DNA from: Acidobacteriota bacterium
GTDB lineage: Bacteria; Acidobacteriota; Terriglobia; Bryobacterales; Bryobacteraceae
Direction of reading: 5' to 3'
Assembly (NCBI GenBank): GCA_025354885.1
Contig: JANXLY010000375.1
Coordinates: 1 to 64,000, forward strand
DNA: 64,000 nt
The position numbers and the translations under genes were made by a program. The notes beneath the pieces are model-generated. The model saw only the letters and a list, made by a program, of their open reading frames with translations, made no database searches and was not told the DNA's origin. This document shows positions 17,293-26,987 of this stretch, piece after piece; position 1 is the first letter of the stretch; every line of letters begins with the position of its first letter.

Positions 17293-18690
17293 TTGACCCT
17301 GCCCGCTCCCACACTCCTCCGACAGATCAGCCTCAGCGCTGCCGTTGCGCTTGTGGTCTCCAACATGGTCGGCACCGGCATCTTTACTACCCCCGGCTTT
17401 CTAGCCCGCGACCTCGGTGACCCCAAACTCTATTTCGCCATCTGGTTCGCAGGAGGCATCATTGCCCTCATCGGTGCCCTCTGCTACTCCGAACTTGGCA
17501 TCAACTTTCCCTCCTCAGGCGGAGAATATGTTTTTCTCACTCAAGCCTACGGACCCGTCTGGGGCTTCATGACCGGCTGGACCAGCTTCATCGCCGGCTT
17601 CGCCGCCCCCGTTGCTGCCACTGCTCTCGCTTTCGCTGATTACACCGGCTACTTTTTCCCCGTCTTCAAACAATCCAATATCTACTGGCAAGCGGGCTCC
17701 GGCCTGCTCAGCATACAGATTGGTGGCGCTCAAATCCTCGCCTGTGCGACGCTCGGCGTGGTCACAATTGCCAACATCTTCGGTGTGCAACGTGCCGCTG
17801 AATTACAGAAGGTGCTCACTGGTATCAAGCTCGCCGTTATTGCAATTTTTGTCCTGCTCGGCCTCAGCGTCGGCACTGGCAACTGGAGCAACTTCGCTCT
17901 CCCCGCCATCCGCGAATCCAGCCTCCCCATCTCTTCGCAATTCGCAATCAGCCTCTTCTATGTTTATGTGAGTTATTCCGGCTGGAATGCTGCCACTTAC
18001 ATTGCCGAAGAGCTTCGCGATCCGATTCGAAACCTGCCCCTCGCCCTCGCCATCGGCACGGGCATCGTTACGGTCTTGTTTCTGCTCTTGAATCTGGTCT
18101 TCGTCTATGCCGCTCCTCTAGGTGCAATGAAGGGCGTTGTCGCCATCGGTTCCTTGGCTTCGTCAAGACTCTTCGGCTCGCAGGTTGGCGGCCTCTTCAG
18201 CGTTCTGATCGCCATTGCTCTACTGGCGATGGTCAACGCACTTACAACCGTCGGGCCGCGTGTCGCCTACGCCATGGCCCGCAACGGTGCCTTCTTCTCC
18301 GTCGCAGCAAAGGTGGATCCGCAGTGGCGCACCCCAGTTCCTGCGATCCTCATGCAGGCCAGCGTCGCAATGCTCATGACCCTGACCAGCCTCCCGTCGT
18401 TATTCTTTTTTATCGGTTTCACTCTGAACTTTTTTTCCGTGATGAGTGTCGCCTCACTGTTCCGCTTTCGCAATCGCCCCGGCTGGAAGCGCCTCGCTCC
18501 TGTATCCTGGCTCTGGCCGCTGCAGCCCCTGGTGTTCATCTTTACGGGTGTGTGGATGACGATCTTTGGCCTTACCCTCGAACCCAGGATCGCAATCGCC
18601 GCCTGCATTCTCATCGGTGCTGGCGCGCTCTTCTACAAAAAACAATTGAAAGGAGCCGCTCCTTGGCAATCATCCTCGACGGCAAACTGA
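17293..18690 (+). CDS. APC-family amino acid permease
   Basis: VVSNMVGTGIFTTPGFLARDLGD...; ~12 TM; TTG start with no obvious SD. Confidence 0.88.
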   Translation: MTLPAPTLLRQISLSAAVALVVSNMVGTGIFTTPGFLARDLGDPKLYFAIWFAGGIIALIGALCYSELGINFPSSGGEYVFLTQAYGPVWGFMTGWTSFIAGFAAPVAATALAFADYTGYFFPVFKQSNIYWQAGSGLLSIQIGGAQILACATLGVVTIANIFGVQRAAELQKVLTGIKLAVIAIFVLLGLSVGTGNWSNFALPAIRESSLPISSQFAISLFYVYVSYSGWNAATYIAEELRDPIRNLPLALAIGTGIVTVLFLLLNLVFVYAAPLGAMKGVVAIGSLASSRLFGSQVGGLFSVLIAIALLAMVNALTTVGPRVAYAMARNGAFFSVAAKVDPQWRTPVPAILMQASVAMLMTLTSLPSLFFFIGFTLNFFSVMSVASLFRFRNRPGWKRLAPVSWLWPLQPLVFIFTGVWMTIFGLTLEPRIAIAACILIGAGALFYKKQLKGAAPWQSSSTAN

Positions 18691-19508
18691 TCCGAGACCA
18701 GATTCTCGAAGAACTCCAGCCTCGCGTCGCTGCTCTCACTGCAACCGGACGCCCTCCACAACTCGCTGTCGTCCTCATCGGCAACAACGCCGGTAGCGAA
18801 GTCTATGTCCGCAACAAGATTGCTGCCTGCGCAAAAATCGGCATCCTCAGCCGCAAGTTGAGCCCACTGCCAACCATCTCGACCGAAGAGCTCTTAGCCA
18901 TCATCCAAGATCTGAATGCCGACCCCAGCGTCGATGGCATTCTCGTTCAACTCCCGCTGCCTCCTCAAATCGATGCGGGCCGGGTGCTCGATGCCGTGCA
19001 TCCCGATAAGGATGTCGACGGCTTTCATCCCCTCAATTCCGGCAAGCTCCTCGCTGGCGCACCCGGTCTTCGGCCCTGCACTCCATCCGGCGTCATGCAG
19101 ATTCTCCATCGTTATCAGATCCCCATCGCCGGACGCAAGGCCGTCGTTGTTGGCCGCAGCGACATTGTAGGAAAACCGATGGCGATTCTCCTGCTGGCTG
19201 CCAATGCCACCGTGACGATTTGCCATAGCCGTACGTCCAACCTTGCAGAAGAATGCAGACGTGCTGACATACTGGTTGCCGCTATCGGTCGCGCTGAGAT
19301 GCTGGGAGAAGATCACATACAGCCTGGTGCTGTTGTGATCGACGTGGGCATGAATCGCGTCGATGGACGTCTCACTGGTGACGTTGATCCTGAAGCGATG
19401 GCCCGGCTCAGCTCTGCTTACACCCCGGTCCCCGGCGGCGTGGGGCCTCTCACCATCGCCATGCTCATGTCCAACACCGTGCAAGCCGCAGAAAGCAACA
19501 AGGCCTAG
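18663..19508 (+). CDS. folD: bifunctional methylenetetrahydrofolate dehydrogenase/cyclohydrolase
   Basis: PSVDGILVQLPLPPQID, PDKDVDGFHPLNSGKL, PCTPSGVMQIL, VVVGRSDIVGKPMA, TPVPGGVGPLTIAMLM; TTG start after AAAGGAG. Confidence 0.95.
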   Translation: MAIILDGKLIRDQILEELQPRVAALTATGRPPQLAVVLIGNNAGSEVYVRNKIAACAKIGILSRKLSPLPTISTEELLAIIQDLNADPSVDGILVQLPLPPQIDAGRVLDAVHPDKDVDGFHPLNSGKLLAGAPGLRPCTPSGVMQILHRYQIPIAGRKAVVVGRSDIVGKPMAILLLAANATVTICHSRTSNLAEECRRADILVAAIGRAEMLGEDHIQPGAVVIDVGMNRVDGRLTGDVDPEAMARLSSAYTPVPGGVGPLTIAMLMSNTVQAAESNKA

Positions 19509-19513
19509 CTGCG

Positions 19514-20119
19514 ATGTTGCAGGTTGGTCTCACGGGTGGCATGGCCACCGGCAAATCAACCGTCGGCCACGAATTAGCCCGCCTTGGTTGTCATCTCCTC
19601 AAGGCGGACGAACTCGGCCACAAATTGCTCGAGAAAGACGGCCCCTGTTACCAACCCGTCCTCGCTGCTTTTGGTCGTGCCATTCTCGACCAAAATGGAA
19701 ACATTGAGCGTCGACGCCTCGGCATGGTCGTCTTTAATGAGGGCGGCGCCCTTGATAAACTGAACTCAATCATCCATCCCGCCGTCTTTGCTTATGAGGA
19801 GAACTGGTTGCGTCAGGTGGAAGAGTCCGAAGGGCAGGCTATCGCCGTTGTGGAGGCAGCGATCTTGATTGAAACTGGAAACTATAAAAATTTCGACAAG
19901 CTCATCGTTACCTGGTGTCCTGAAGAACTGATGATAGAGCGTGCCATGGCACGCTCCGGCTGGACCAGAGATGAAGCCTGCCGTCGTATCGCCAAACAAA
20001 TGCCTGGTGACCAGAAGAAAACGTATGCTGACTTTCTAATCGATACTTCCGGCACTCTCGAATCTACCCTCGAACAAACCCGCGCGGTTCATTCCGCCCT
20101 ACGGAGTCTTACTGTATGA
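19514..20119 (+). CDS. coaE: dephospho-CoA kinase
   Basis: VGLTGGMATGKSTV P-loop, DADELGH-like KADELGH, IVTWCPEELMIERAMAR. Confidence 0.92.
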   Translation: MLQVGLTGGMATGKSTVGHELARLGCHLLKADELGHKLLEKDGPCYQPVLAAFGRAILDQNGNIERRRLGMVVFNEGGALDKLNSIIHPAVFAYEENWLRQVEESEGQAIAVVEAAILIETGNYKNFDKLIVTWCPEELMIERAMARSGWTRDEACRRIAKQMPGDQKKTYADFLIDTSGTLESTLEQTRAVHSALRSLTV

Positions 20120-21273
20120 AATTACGCATCCTTGCTGTTGTTGCCGTCCTCGTTGGCGGCTTCGTCTATGCAACTTCGATTGGCAAGTGGAATCCCCGTT
20201 CGCTGTTTAGCTCTGCCAACCCTGGTATTGGAGCGCCCCTCTGGTCTGGCCCTGGAGTCACTCAGGGTGCAGGTCTCTCGAACGACGAAGTCAACAACGT
20301 CGAGATCTACAAGATGGCCCACCCGGCTACCGTCTTCATCACTTCGACGACCCTGCGCCAGGATTGGTTCTTGCAGGTTTATCCTACAAAGTCCAGCGGT
20401 TCCGGCTTCGCAATCAACGACCGTGGCCAGATCCTCACCAACTTTCATGTCGTCTCAGGCTCGCAGGAATTGACAGTCACCACCCCGGACAAGAAAAACT
20501 ACCGCGCAACCATTCTCGATAAAGATCCCGACAACGACCTCGCCCTGATCCAGGTCGACCTTAAAGGAGCCAAGCTGGTCTCACTCAAACTTGGCGACAG
20601 CGACAAGGTGCAGATTGGACAAAAGGTGCTGGCTATCGGCAATCCTTTTGGCCTCGAAGGTACCCTCACCACCGGTATCGTCAGTTCGCTGGGCCGCTCG
20701 ATCGGGGATGAAAATGGGCGCACCCTCGAAGGTATGATTCAGACCGATGCCTCGATTAATCCCGGAAATTCCGGCGGGCCTCTCCTCGATTCTCAAGGGA
20801 ACGCCATCGGCATCAACACCGCGATCTTCGGGCCCAGCGGCTCAATCGGCATCGGTTTTGCGATGCCGATCAATCGCGCCCGTGAAATGCTCGATTCCTT
20901 CGCCAGTGGCCGCAAATATGCGCCTCCAGTATTGGGGGTTACTGTGCTTCCGATTGCCGGTGAACTCGCTCAGGAACTTGGCTATCCGGCAGAGGGCGGT
21001 CTTCTTGTCCAGACGATCCGCCGTGGTTCAGCAGCAGCGAATGCAGGCATCAAGGGCGGCAATCGCGCCGTGGTCATTGGCCGCTATGAAATTGCTATCG
21101 GTGGCGACCTGATCGTGAAAATCAATGGCCGTCGTGCCGAAGATGCCAATTCCATCCCCCGCTCACTGCGCGGCAAGCGCGCTGGCGATTCGGTCGAGAT
21201 TGAACTCATTCGCAACGGTAAAATAGTTAAAGTCGAGGCGACTCTTCAGGCCGCTGCTGAAGAGCGCCTTTAG
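20116..21273 (+). CDS. S1C trypsin-like serine protease with PDZ domain (HtrA/DegP family)
   Basis: LTNFHVVSG, DNDLALIQVD, INPGNSGGPLLDSQG triad; PDZ-like C-terminus. Confidence 0.92.
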   Translation: MKLRILAVVAVLVGGFVYATSIGKWNPRSLFSSANPGIGAPLWSGPGVTQGAGLSNDEVNNVEIYKMAHPATVFITSTTLRQDWFLQVYPTKSSGSGFAINDRGQILTNFHVVSGSQELTVTTPDKKNYRATILDKDPDNDLALIQVDLKGAKLVSLKLGDSDKVQIGQKVLAIGNPFGLEGTLTTGIVSSLGRSIGDENGRTLEGMIQTDASINPGNSGGPLLDSQGNAIGINTAIFGPSGSIGIGFAMPINRAREMLDSFASGRKYAPPVLGVTVLPIAGELAQELGYPAEGGLLVQTIRRGSAAANAGIKGGNRAVVIGRYEIAIGGDLIVKINGRRAEDANSIPRSLRGKRAGDSVEIELIRNGKIVKVEATLQAAAEERL

Positions 21274-21292
21274 TTCATGGAGCCATCCTAAC

Positions 21293-22290
21293 TTGGCCAA
21301 AATGAAGGATGTCGCAGACCGGTGCGGTGTCTCTGAATCGACGGTCTCGCACGTCCTGAACAACACGAAGTTTGTTTCTGCTGAAGTCCGTGAGCGCGTA
21401 CTTGCGGCCATGCGGGAACTGAATTTTCAGGGGAACGCTCACGCCCGGCGGCTTGCCCGCAGTCGCAGTGATTTTCTGGGGTTGATTGTTTCCGACATTG
21501 AAAACCCATTCCTGCCCGGGCTCATCAAAGCCTTTGATCAGGCTGCCACGCGCGCGGCTACGACGTGTTGCTCTCCACCACCAACTACGAAGAGGCCCGC
21601 ACCGAGAAGTCTTTCCGCAAGATGATTGAGAACAAGACGCCGGGTGTGGCTGTCATGAGTTCGCGCATCGATCCTGGCATGGCAAAAGTGCTCGATGCCA
21701 ACAGCATCGCCAGCGTCGTTCTGGACGGTGCCAGCTTGGGTCCGCTGCGTTCAAACATCCGGCTGAATTACAGTAAAGGTGCTCACGAAGCCATCAATTT
21801 TCTCTACAATCTCGGCCATCGGGATTTTGTATTTGTGGCCGGGCCACAATCCCGACCTTCGCATCAGGCATACCTGGCTGCGATTCGCGAGGCGCTGCGG
21901 CTGCTCGACCTGCAGCCGTTGATTATCGATGGCGAGAATGAAGTGGCCAGCGGGGAACATGCGGTGCAGCGTCTGCTCATTTCCCGACCTCTGCCTAGCG
22001 CACTGGTTTGCAGCAATGACCTCACGGCCATTGGCGCGATCCGTTCTCTATTACGTTCCGGCATCCGTGTGCCGCAAGACGTTTCTGTCGTTGGTGCCGA
22101 TAACATCCCCTTTGCCGCGCTCTGCCATCCTCCCCTGACTACTGTTGAAATTCCACGAGAAGGCCTCGGCGCGCTGGCCTGCGATCTTCTCTATCAGATG
22201 CTGAAAGAGAATCATGCGGGCAGCGAAGCAGTGCTCGATACGAGTCTGGTCGTTCGCGAATCTACCGGCCCGGCCCGGCTCAATCCGTAG
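21293..22290 (+). pseudogene. LacI-family transcriptional regulator split by a frameshift near 21550
   Basis: MAKMKDVADRCGVSESTVSHVLNNTKFVSAEVRERV...FDQAAT (frame 2) continues as ARGYDVLLSTTNYEEARTEKSF...(frame 1); the frame changes in the CGCGCG tract at 21549-21556. Confidence 0.85.
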
Positions 22291-22700
22291 CTGACCTCTC
22301 GCCATCGAGTTCGGCAAAACGCACCGCTCTCCTCAATCCCCCGGTCAGCCACCAATAGTACGCCGCACCAATCAGCAGCCAGCATCCGCCCAGCAGCTTT
22401 GCCGGAGTTCTCAGACTCCACCAGATGTAAAGGCAAATGACAAAGCCAAGCAGTGGCGGCAGCAGGTAGACCAGCACTGCTTTGAAACCCCGCTCTTGCG
22501 CTTTGAAATAATACAGCCGCATCGCCGCCACATTCACACCCATAAAGGCGATGAAGGCTCCAAAGTTCAACAGTTCTGCTCCCCTCTGGTAGCTCAGCGT
22601 AAATGCACCTACTACGATGACTGCGCCAGTCAGGTAGAGGTTGTATTGAGGTGTGTTGTGCTTCGGATGCGCACACTCCAGGCCGTCAGCCTTGCCGGTC
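22280..22700 (-). pseudogene. C-terminal fragment of an APC-type amino acid permease
   Basis: Minus-strand reading ..GLECAHPKHNTPQYNLYLTGAVIVVGAFTLSYQRGAELLNFGAFIAFMGVNVAAMRLYYFKAQERG...; N-terminal half absent. Confidence 0.75.
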
Positions 22701-22790
22701 GAACATGGAGTCGTCCATTATTAAGAACTGCGATCCCGAATTCATTTATCAAGGCCCGAAGAAGACGTTTTGGGCGTCAATTCAGGTGTC

Positions 22791-23732
22791 TTACCAGCGT
22801 GCGGGTACATTGATGCCAAAGGCCCATTTCCAATCATCGCCATACTTCACATAGACCGACGTGCCCCAAATCGGTCCGACCTTCTGGCCGTAGCAGCTAC
22901 CCTCGGCACCACCCCTGAACGTCAGGATGCCGACGGTCGGCGAGAGCATCATGCCTACGGCGTCGGAGATGCTGACGCTCTTGACATCGCATCCGGTTCC
23001 CGTCCAGTTCTCAAGCGCATCGGCCTTGTTTGCAAAGTAAGTGCCAAAGATATTGATAAATGAAAGATCCCTGGCAGTCAGGGTCTCAATGCTTTTGCCG
23101 TCGTGAGCTCTCCAGGCTTCCCAGACCTTCTTTTCCATTCTAAGCATTGCGTCTGTGCCAGCATCACGATGCGCGGGTATCGCTTCGCCCTGGTTGGGTA
23201 TACCTTTCTTGAGAACCGGTTTCGCCTGAAACTTTATTGGATCGACAATCGCTGATTCGGCGTGGAACGCTTTTTTCCATTGAGCGCCGGCGCGGACGTA
23301 CATGCTCGCCGCACGACTGTCAGATGGGACCTCTTGTCCGCCGCATGTGCCGTTCACCTTTGCCTTAAAAGTGATTAAAGCCACTTCATTGCCGAAAAGC
23401 TGCATCTGTTCGTCGGACAGTATGTAGCTCTTGATTGCGCAATCAACTCCGGTGTATTCCTTTGAAGCTAGTGCCTTGTCGAGCCTGCCAGACGAGCCAT
23501 AGCCGACAAAGTTGTCCCACAGAAATGCGTCCCAGAACTTCGCGTCCCTGGACTTCCAAGCCTCGTATGCGCTCTTTTCGAGCCCTAAGAGTTCATCCTT
23601 TGTAGGTGCGGCCTTAAGTGCATTTCCAGGCAACTTAGCACCGCTTCCATTGTTTGTTGGTGCATTTTCGGCGCAGCCTGTGAAGAGGAGAGCAACTGTT
23701 GCATTGAAAACGAAAAACCGGATCATTGTCAT
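22791..23732 (-). CDS. lipoprotein with two tandem NTF2/SnoaL-like (DUF4440-type) domains
   Basis: Lipobox LLFTGC; LEKSAYEAWKSRDAKFWDAFLWDNFVGYGSSGRLDKA... and MEKKVWEAWRAHDGKSIETLTARDLSFINIFGTYFANKADA... are two copies of one domain. Confidence 0.75.
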   Translation of the reverse strand: MTMIRFFVFNATVALLFTGCAENAPTNNGSGAKLPGNALKAAPTKDELLGLEKSAYEAWKSRDAKFWDAFLWDNFVGYGSSGRLDKALASKEYTGVDCAIKSYILSDEQMQLFGNEVALITFKAKVNGTCGGQEVPSDSRAASMYVRAGAQWKKAFHAESAIVDPIKFQAKPVLKKGIPNQGEAIPAHRDAGTDAMLRMEKKVWEAWRAHDGKSIETLTARDLSFINIFGTYFANKADALENWTGTGCDVKSVSISDAVGMMLSPTVGILTFRGGAEGSCYGQKVGPIWGTSVYVKYGDDWKWAFGINVPARW

Positions 23733-23789
23733 AAATTATCACCTCAAGATTTGAATCGGACTCGAATTCAATTATTGCTTCGATCCAAA

Positions 23790-24341
23790 GCCTCAAGTCT
23801 CAGGTTCCTCTATGTTTCGATCAGTACTGGCATCGGCGCAGGACTGATTCTCGATGGACAAAACTATCGCGGCGCTGCGGGTGTCCACCCTGAACTGGGT
23901 CACCACAGTATCGATCCGTCTGGACCGCCATGCTACTGCGGTTCTGTTGGCTGCTGGGAATCGCTTGCCAGCGGGACTGCCATCGCATCCTGGTATCAGA
24001 GCCAAAGCACTACGACACATTGTTCCTGCGCTCAAATCTTTCGATGCGCCGCAGAGCACGAAACGCTCGCACTTCGTGCCGTAGATCGATTCACTCATTA
24101 TCTTGGTGTCGGGCTTGGCAATCTCACTACACTCTTCGCGCCGCATTGCATTGCTCTCGGGGGCGGAGTGATGGCGAGCGCCCACCACTTTCTCGATCCG
24201 GCCGCAACCCTTGCGCAAAGTCGAGCTGGGCTCGTACCACAACGCCAGTCGTTGATTCAACTTGCCTCGCTCGGTCGTCAGGCGGGACTGATCGGCGCTG
24301 CACGCGCAGCCCAACTTCACATTCAAGCTTTCGAAGGATGA
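23790..24341 (+). pseudogene. ROK-family sugar kinase, N-terminally truncated
   Basis: FLYVSISTGIGAGLILDGQNYRGAAGVHPELGHHSIDPSGPPCYCGSVGCWESLASGTAI: ROK zinc motif CxCGxxGCxE-like, but the N-terminal DxGGTK lobe is missing. Confidence 0.8.
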
Positions 24342-25396
24342 CCATGAATATCCGATTCGCTGTTGTTGCTGGAGACTATGTTCGGGATATTCTGGAACAG
24401 CCCGCTGCCTGCGAACGAACCGAATTGGCTCTCGCTGCTTCAAGCAACCAGGCCGCTGCGATTCTCCATCTGGTCGAGACCAACGCATTTGACAGGATTA
24501 TGCTCACCGGGATGGGGAGTTCTTACCATGCGCTGCATCCTCTCCAGATCCGGTTGAGCAATGCTGGCAGATTTGTTCAGATGATCGAGACTTCTGAACT
24601 GCTGAGTTACTACCCCGAAACGCTTGGCAAACGCACACTTACTGTTGCGGTTTCGCAATCCGGGGACAGTGCAGAAATCGTGCGCTTGCTGCGCGACCAG
24701 TTGGCTTCTGGTCCGGTTATCGGGATCACAAATTCTGTGGGGTCAACACTTGCCAGCTGCTCGAACATTGCGATTGTCACTGCCGCAGGCCAGGAAGCCA
24801 CAGTCTCTTGTAAAACATATCTGGCAACACTGCAGGCGTTACATTGGCTTGGGTCAACGCTTCTTGGCCAGGACCCGGCTCAGACGCAGAGTGAATTGCA
24901 GGAAGCGACAACTGGAGTCCGTTCCTACCTCTCCCAGTGGGAATCGCACACCGACTGGTTCGTCGACCAGCTCGCTGGCATTCGACAGATTTTCGTAACG
25001 GGTCGTGGCTGGTCGCTTGCCACTGCCGGCACCGGCGGCCTTATCCTCAAAGAGTCGGTTCGCTATTCGGCTGAAGGTATGAGTTCGGCTGCATTCCGGC
25101 ATGGTCCACTTGAGATGCTGACCAAACAGCTTCTCACCTGCATCTGTCTGGGTGATCCACGCACCGCAGCTCTAAACCAGCGGCTCCACGAAGACGTCCG
25201 TCGCGCGCAGGGAAAATCTTTCCTGATCGACGCAGATTCGGATCAGCCTGCTCTTCGGCTTTCCAAAGTCCTGCCAGCACTATTGCCTATGGTCGAAATG
25301 CTGCCGATTCAAATGATCTCGCTCGCCCTTGGTGCCCGACTTGGCGAAGTGGCGGGCCGATTCTCTATCGCGTCAAAAATCACGAACATCGAATAG
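24338..25396 (+). CDS. SIS-domain sugar isomerase/deaminase-like protein (AgaS/GlmS C-domain-like)
   Basis: MLTGMGSSYHALHPLQIRL, VSQSGDSAEIVRLL, GRGWSLATAGTGGLILKESVRYSAEGMSSAAFRHGPLEML. Confidence 0.88.
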   Translation: MTMNIRFAVVAGDYVRDILEQPAACERTELALAASSNQAAAILHLVETNAFDRIMLTGMGSSYHALHPLQIRLSNAGRFVQMIETSELLSYYPETLGKRTLTVAVSQSGDSAEIVRLLRDQLASGPVIGITNSVGSTLASCSNIAIVTAAGQEATVSCKTYLATLQALHWLGSTLLGQDPAQTQSELQEATTGVRSYLSQWESHTDWFVDQLAGIRQIFVTGRGWSLATAGTGGLILKESVRYSAEGMSSAAFRHGPLEMLTKQLLTCICLGDPRTAALNQRLHEDVRRAQGKSFLIDADSDQPALRLSKVLPALLPMVEMLPIQMISLALGARLGEVAGRFSIASKITNIE

Positions 25397-25517
25397 TTAG
25401 CCGAAGAGATCCACCCTTCGCACAATCGCTAAACTGAAAGAGGCGACTTCGCGCTCAGGACTTCATCCTATTCCATCTCTTTTCACGATTGCGATCCTGA
25501 CATTTGGCCTCTCTTCA

Positions 25518-26327
25518 TTGCAGACAGCCTCTGGACAGGACTTCGGCCAAAAATTTCAGCTACTTCAGGCGGAATATGGTGCTGACCTGAAATGGCTCGA
25601 CGTTACGGCCCGACTTCGCAGTCTTGTTCGTGGCCAAGGGGTAGCATTTCGCGTCGATGGCGAAACCCTGACCGATCCGCTCCCTGGAATTCAAAAGACC
25701 TTACGCATCCGCTACCTCTTCCGTGGGCGTGTGCATACGAATAGCTTTGGCGACCTGGCGGATGTGCGAGTTGGCAATCCCGGTGCTGTCGCTGCGGGCC
25801 TAGCCCTCGGCGACCTCAAGATCATTCATGCTCAATACGGTGCCGGAAACCGATGGGCCGATGTCACAGCAGTGCTCGAGCGGCAAAGAATCGGCAATAC
25901 TCTGCTCGTTGTGATCAACAACTCAACAATGGCCACGGACCCCGCGCCAGCAACTGCAAAGACTCTGCGTCTGGAATACAGACAGGGAAGCCTTCACCAC
26001 TCTCTCTCCATAGCCGAAAATTCACAACTCTCGCTCCTAGCGGGCAGATCTCAGCCGAAATCTTCCGGTTTGGTGATTCTTTCCGCATTTTACGGGGCAC
26101 GAGGGCGGCGAAACAACGTGGAAGGCCCTCTGATTCAGGCAATTCGGGCAGATCGCTTGAACCTGCTTGTGAATAGTGCCAACATGGGCGGAGACCCCTT
26201 TCCTGCCCAGAGCAAAGAACTCTTCGTTCGCTACTCCTGGCAGGGTAGGGAATTTGAAAATCTGACCCACGACGACTCGCTTGTTTCTCTTCCCAATTCC
26301 AATGATCGCCTGGTCTCAGGCAAATAG
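25518..26327 (+). CDS. probable secreted protein with three tandem DUF3395-like (DNAJC11 C-terminal-like) repeats
   Basis: Repeats: LQAEYGADLKWLDVTARL...DPLPGIQKTLRIRYLFRGRVH; IHAQYGAGNRWADVTAVL...DPAPATAKTLRLEYRQGSLHH; LSAFYGARGRRNNVEGPL...DPFPAQSKELFVRYSWQGREF. The frame is open upstream to 25401 with a hydrophobic stretch; start uncertain. Confidence 0.7.
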   Translation: MQTASGQDFGQKFQLLQAEYGADLKWLDVTARLRSLVRGQGVAFRVDGETLTDPLPGIQKTLRIRYLFRGRVHTNSFGDLADVRVGNPGAVAAGLALGDLKIIHAQYGAGNRWADVTAVLERQRIGNTLLVVINNSTMATDPAPATAKTLRLEYRQGSLHHSLSIAENSQLSLLAGRSQPKSSGLVILSAFYGARGRRNNVEGPLIQAIRADRLNLLVNSANMGGDPFPAQSKELFVRYSWQGREFENLTHDDSLVSLPNSNDRLVSGK

Positions 26328-26363
26328 AGCAAGATCCACCCGCCGCGTGCAGGTGTCCTTCTG

Positions 26364-26825
26364 ATGTCTGGCAAAATCGCAAAGGAAATCACTCAGACCA
26401 AGCCCTTCGTTTGCCATGAAGAAGAGGCCTTTCTCAATCTCTCGCGCAGCTACGAGCACGTCATGAAAGGCTTCAGCGAGCTCTTCCGGGAATTCAATAT
26501 TTCGACAACGCAGTACAATGTTTTGCGTATTTTGCGCGGTGCCGGTCCCGATGGCCTCAACTGCAAAGAGGCGGCGCAGCGAATGATTTCCCATGATCCG
26601 GACATAACCCGCCTATTTGATCGTCTCGAAGTGCGCGGCCTCATCTTGCGCTCTCGCTCGACAGCAGATCGTCGAGTGGTCCGCGCCTGCATCACCGAAC
26701 AAGGCCTCGATATTCTGACCAAGTTGGACCAGCCCGTCTTTGATCTGCATGCGCAGCAGATGCAGCGGCTCGATGCGGGAGAGTTGGAAGAACTCACCCG
26801 CCTGCTGGAACTCTTGCGTCCCTGA
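26364..26825 (+). CDS. MarR-family transcriptional regulator
   Basis: ISTTQYNVLRILRGAGPDGLNCKEAAQRMISHDPDITRLFDRLEVRGLILRSRSTADRRVVRACITEQG. Confidence 0.9.
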   Translation: MSGKIAKEITQTKPFVCHEEEAFLNLSRSYEHVMKGFSELFREFNISTTQYNVLRILRGAGPDGLNCKEAAQRMISHDPDITRLFDRLEVRGLILRSRSTADRRVVRACITEQGLDILTKLDQPVFDLHAQQMQRLDAGELEELTRLLELLRP

Positions 26826-26987
26826 TCTCCAAGGAAATCAAGCTTCCAAATGACAAACAGGCACTAAAAGGCAAACAGGCACTGGAGCAGATAGCCCAAG
26901 TGCCTGTTCTTTTTGCAAATCAGCTTGCGGTAATGAGGTTGCATGCAATTTGCGTGCAACAACCTCGGGTTGGGATATCGGGGATCC

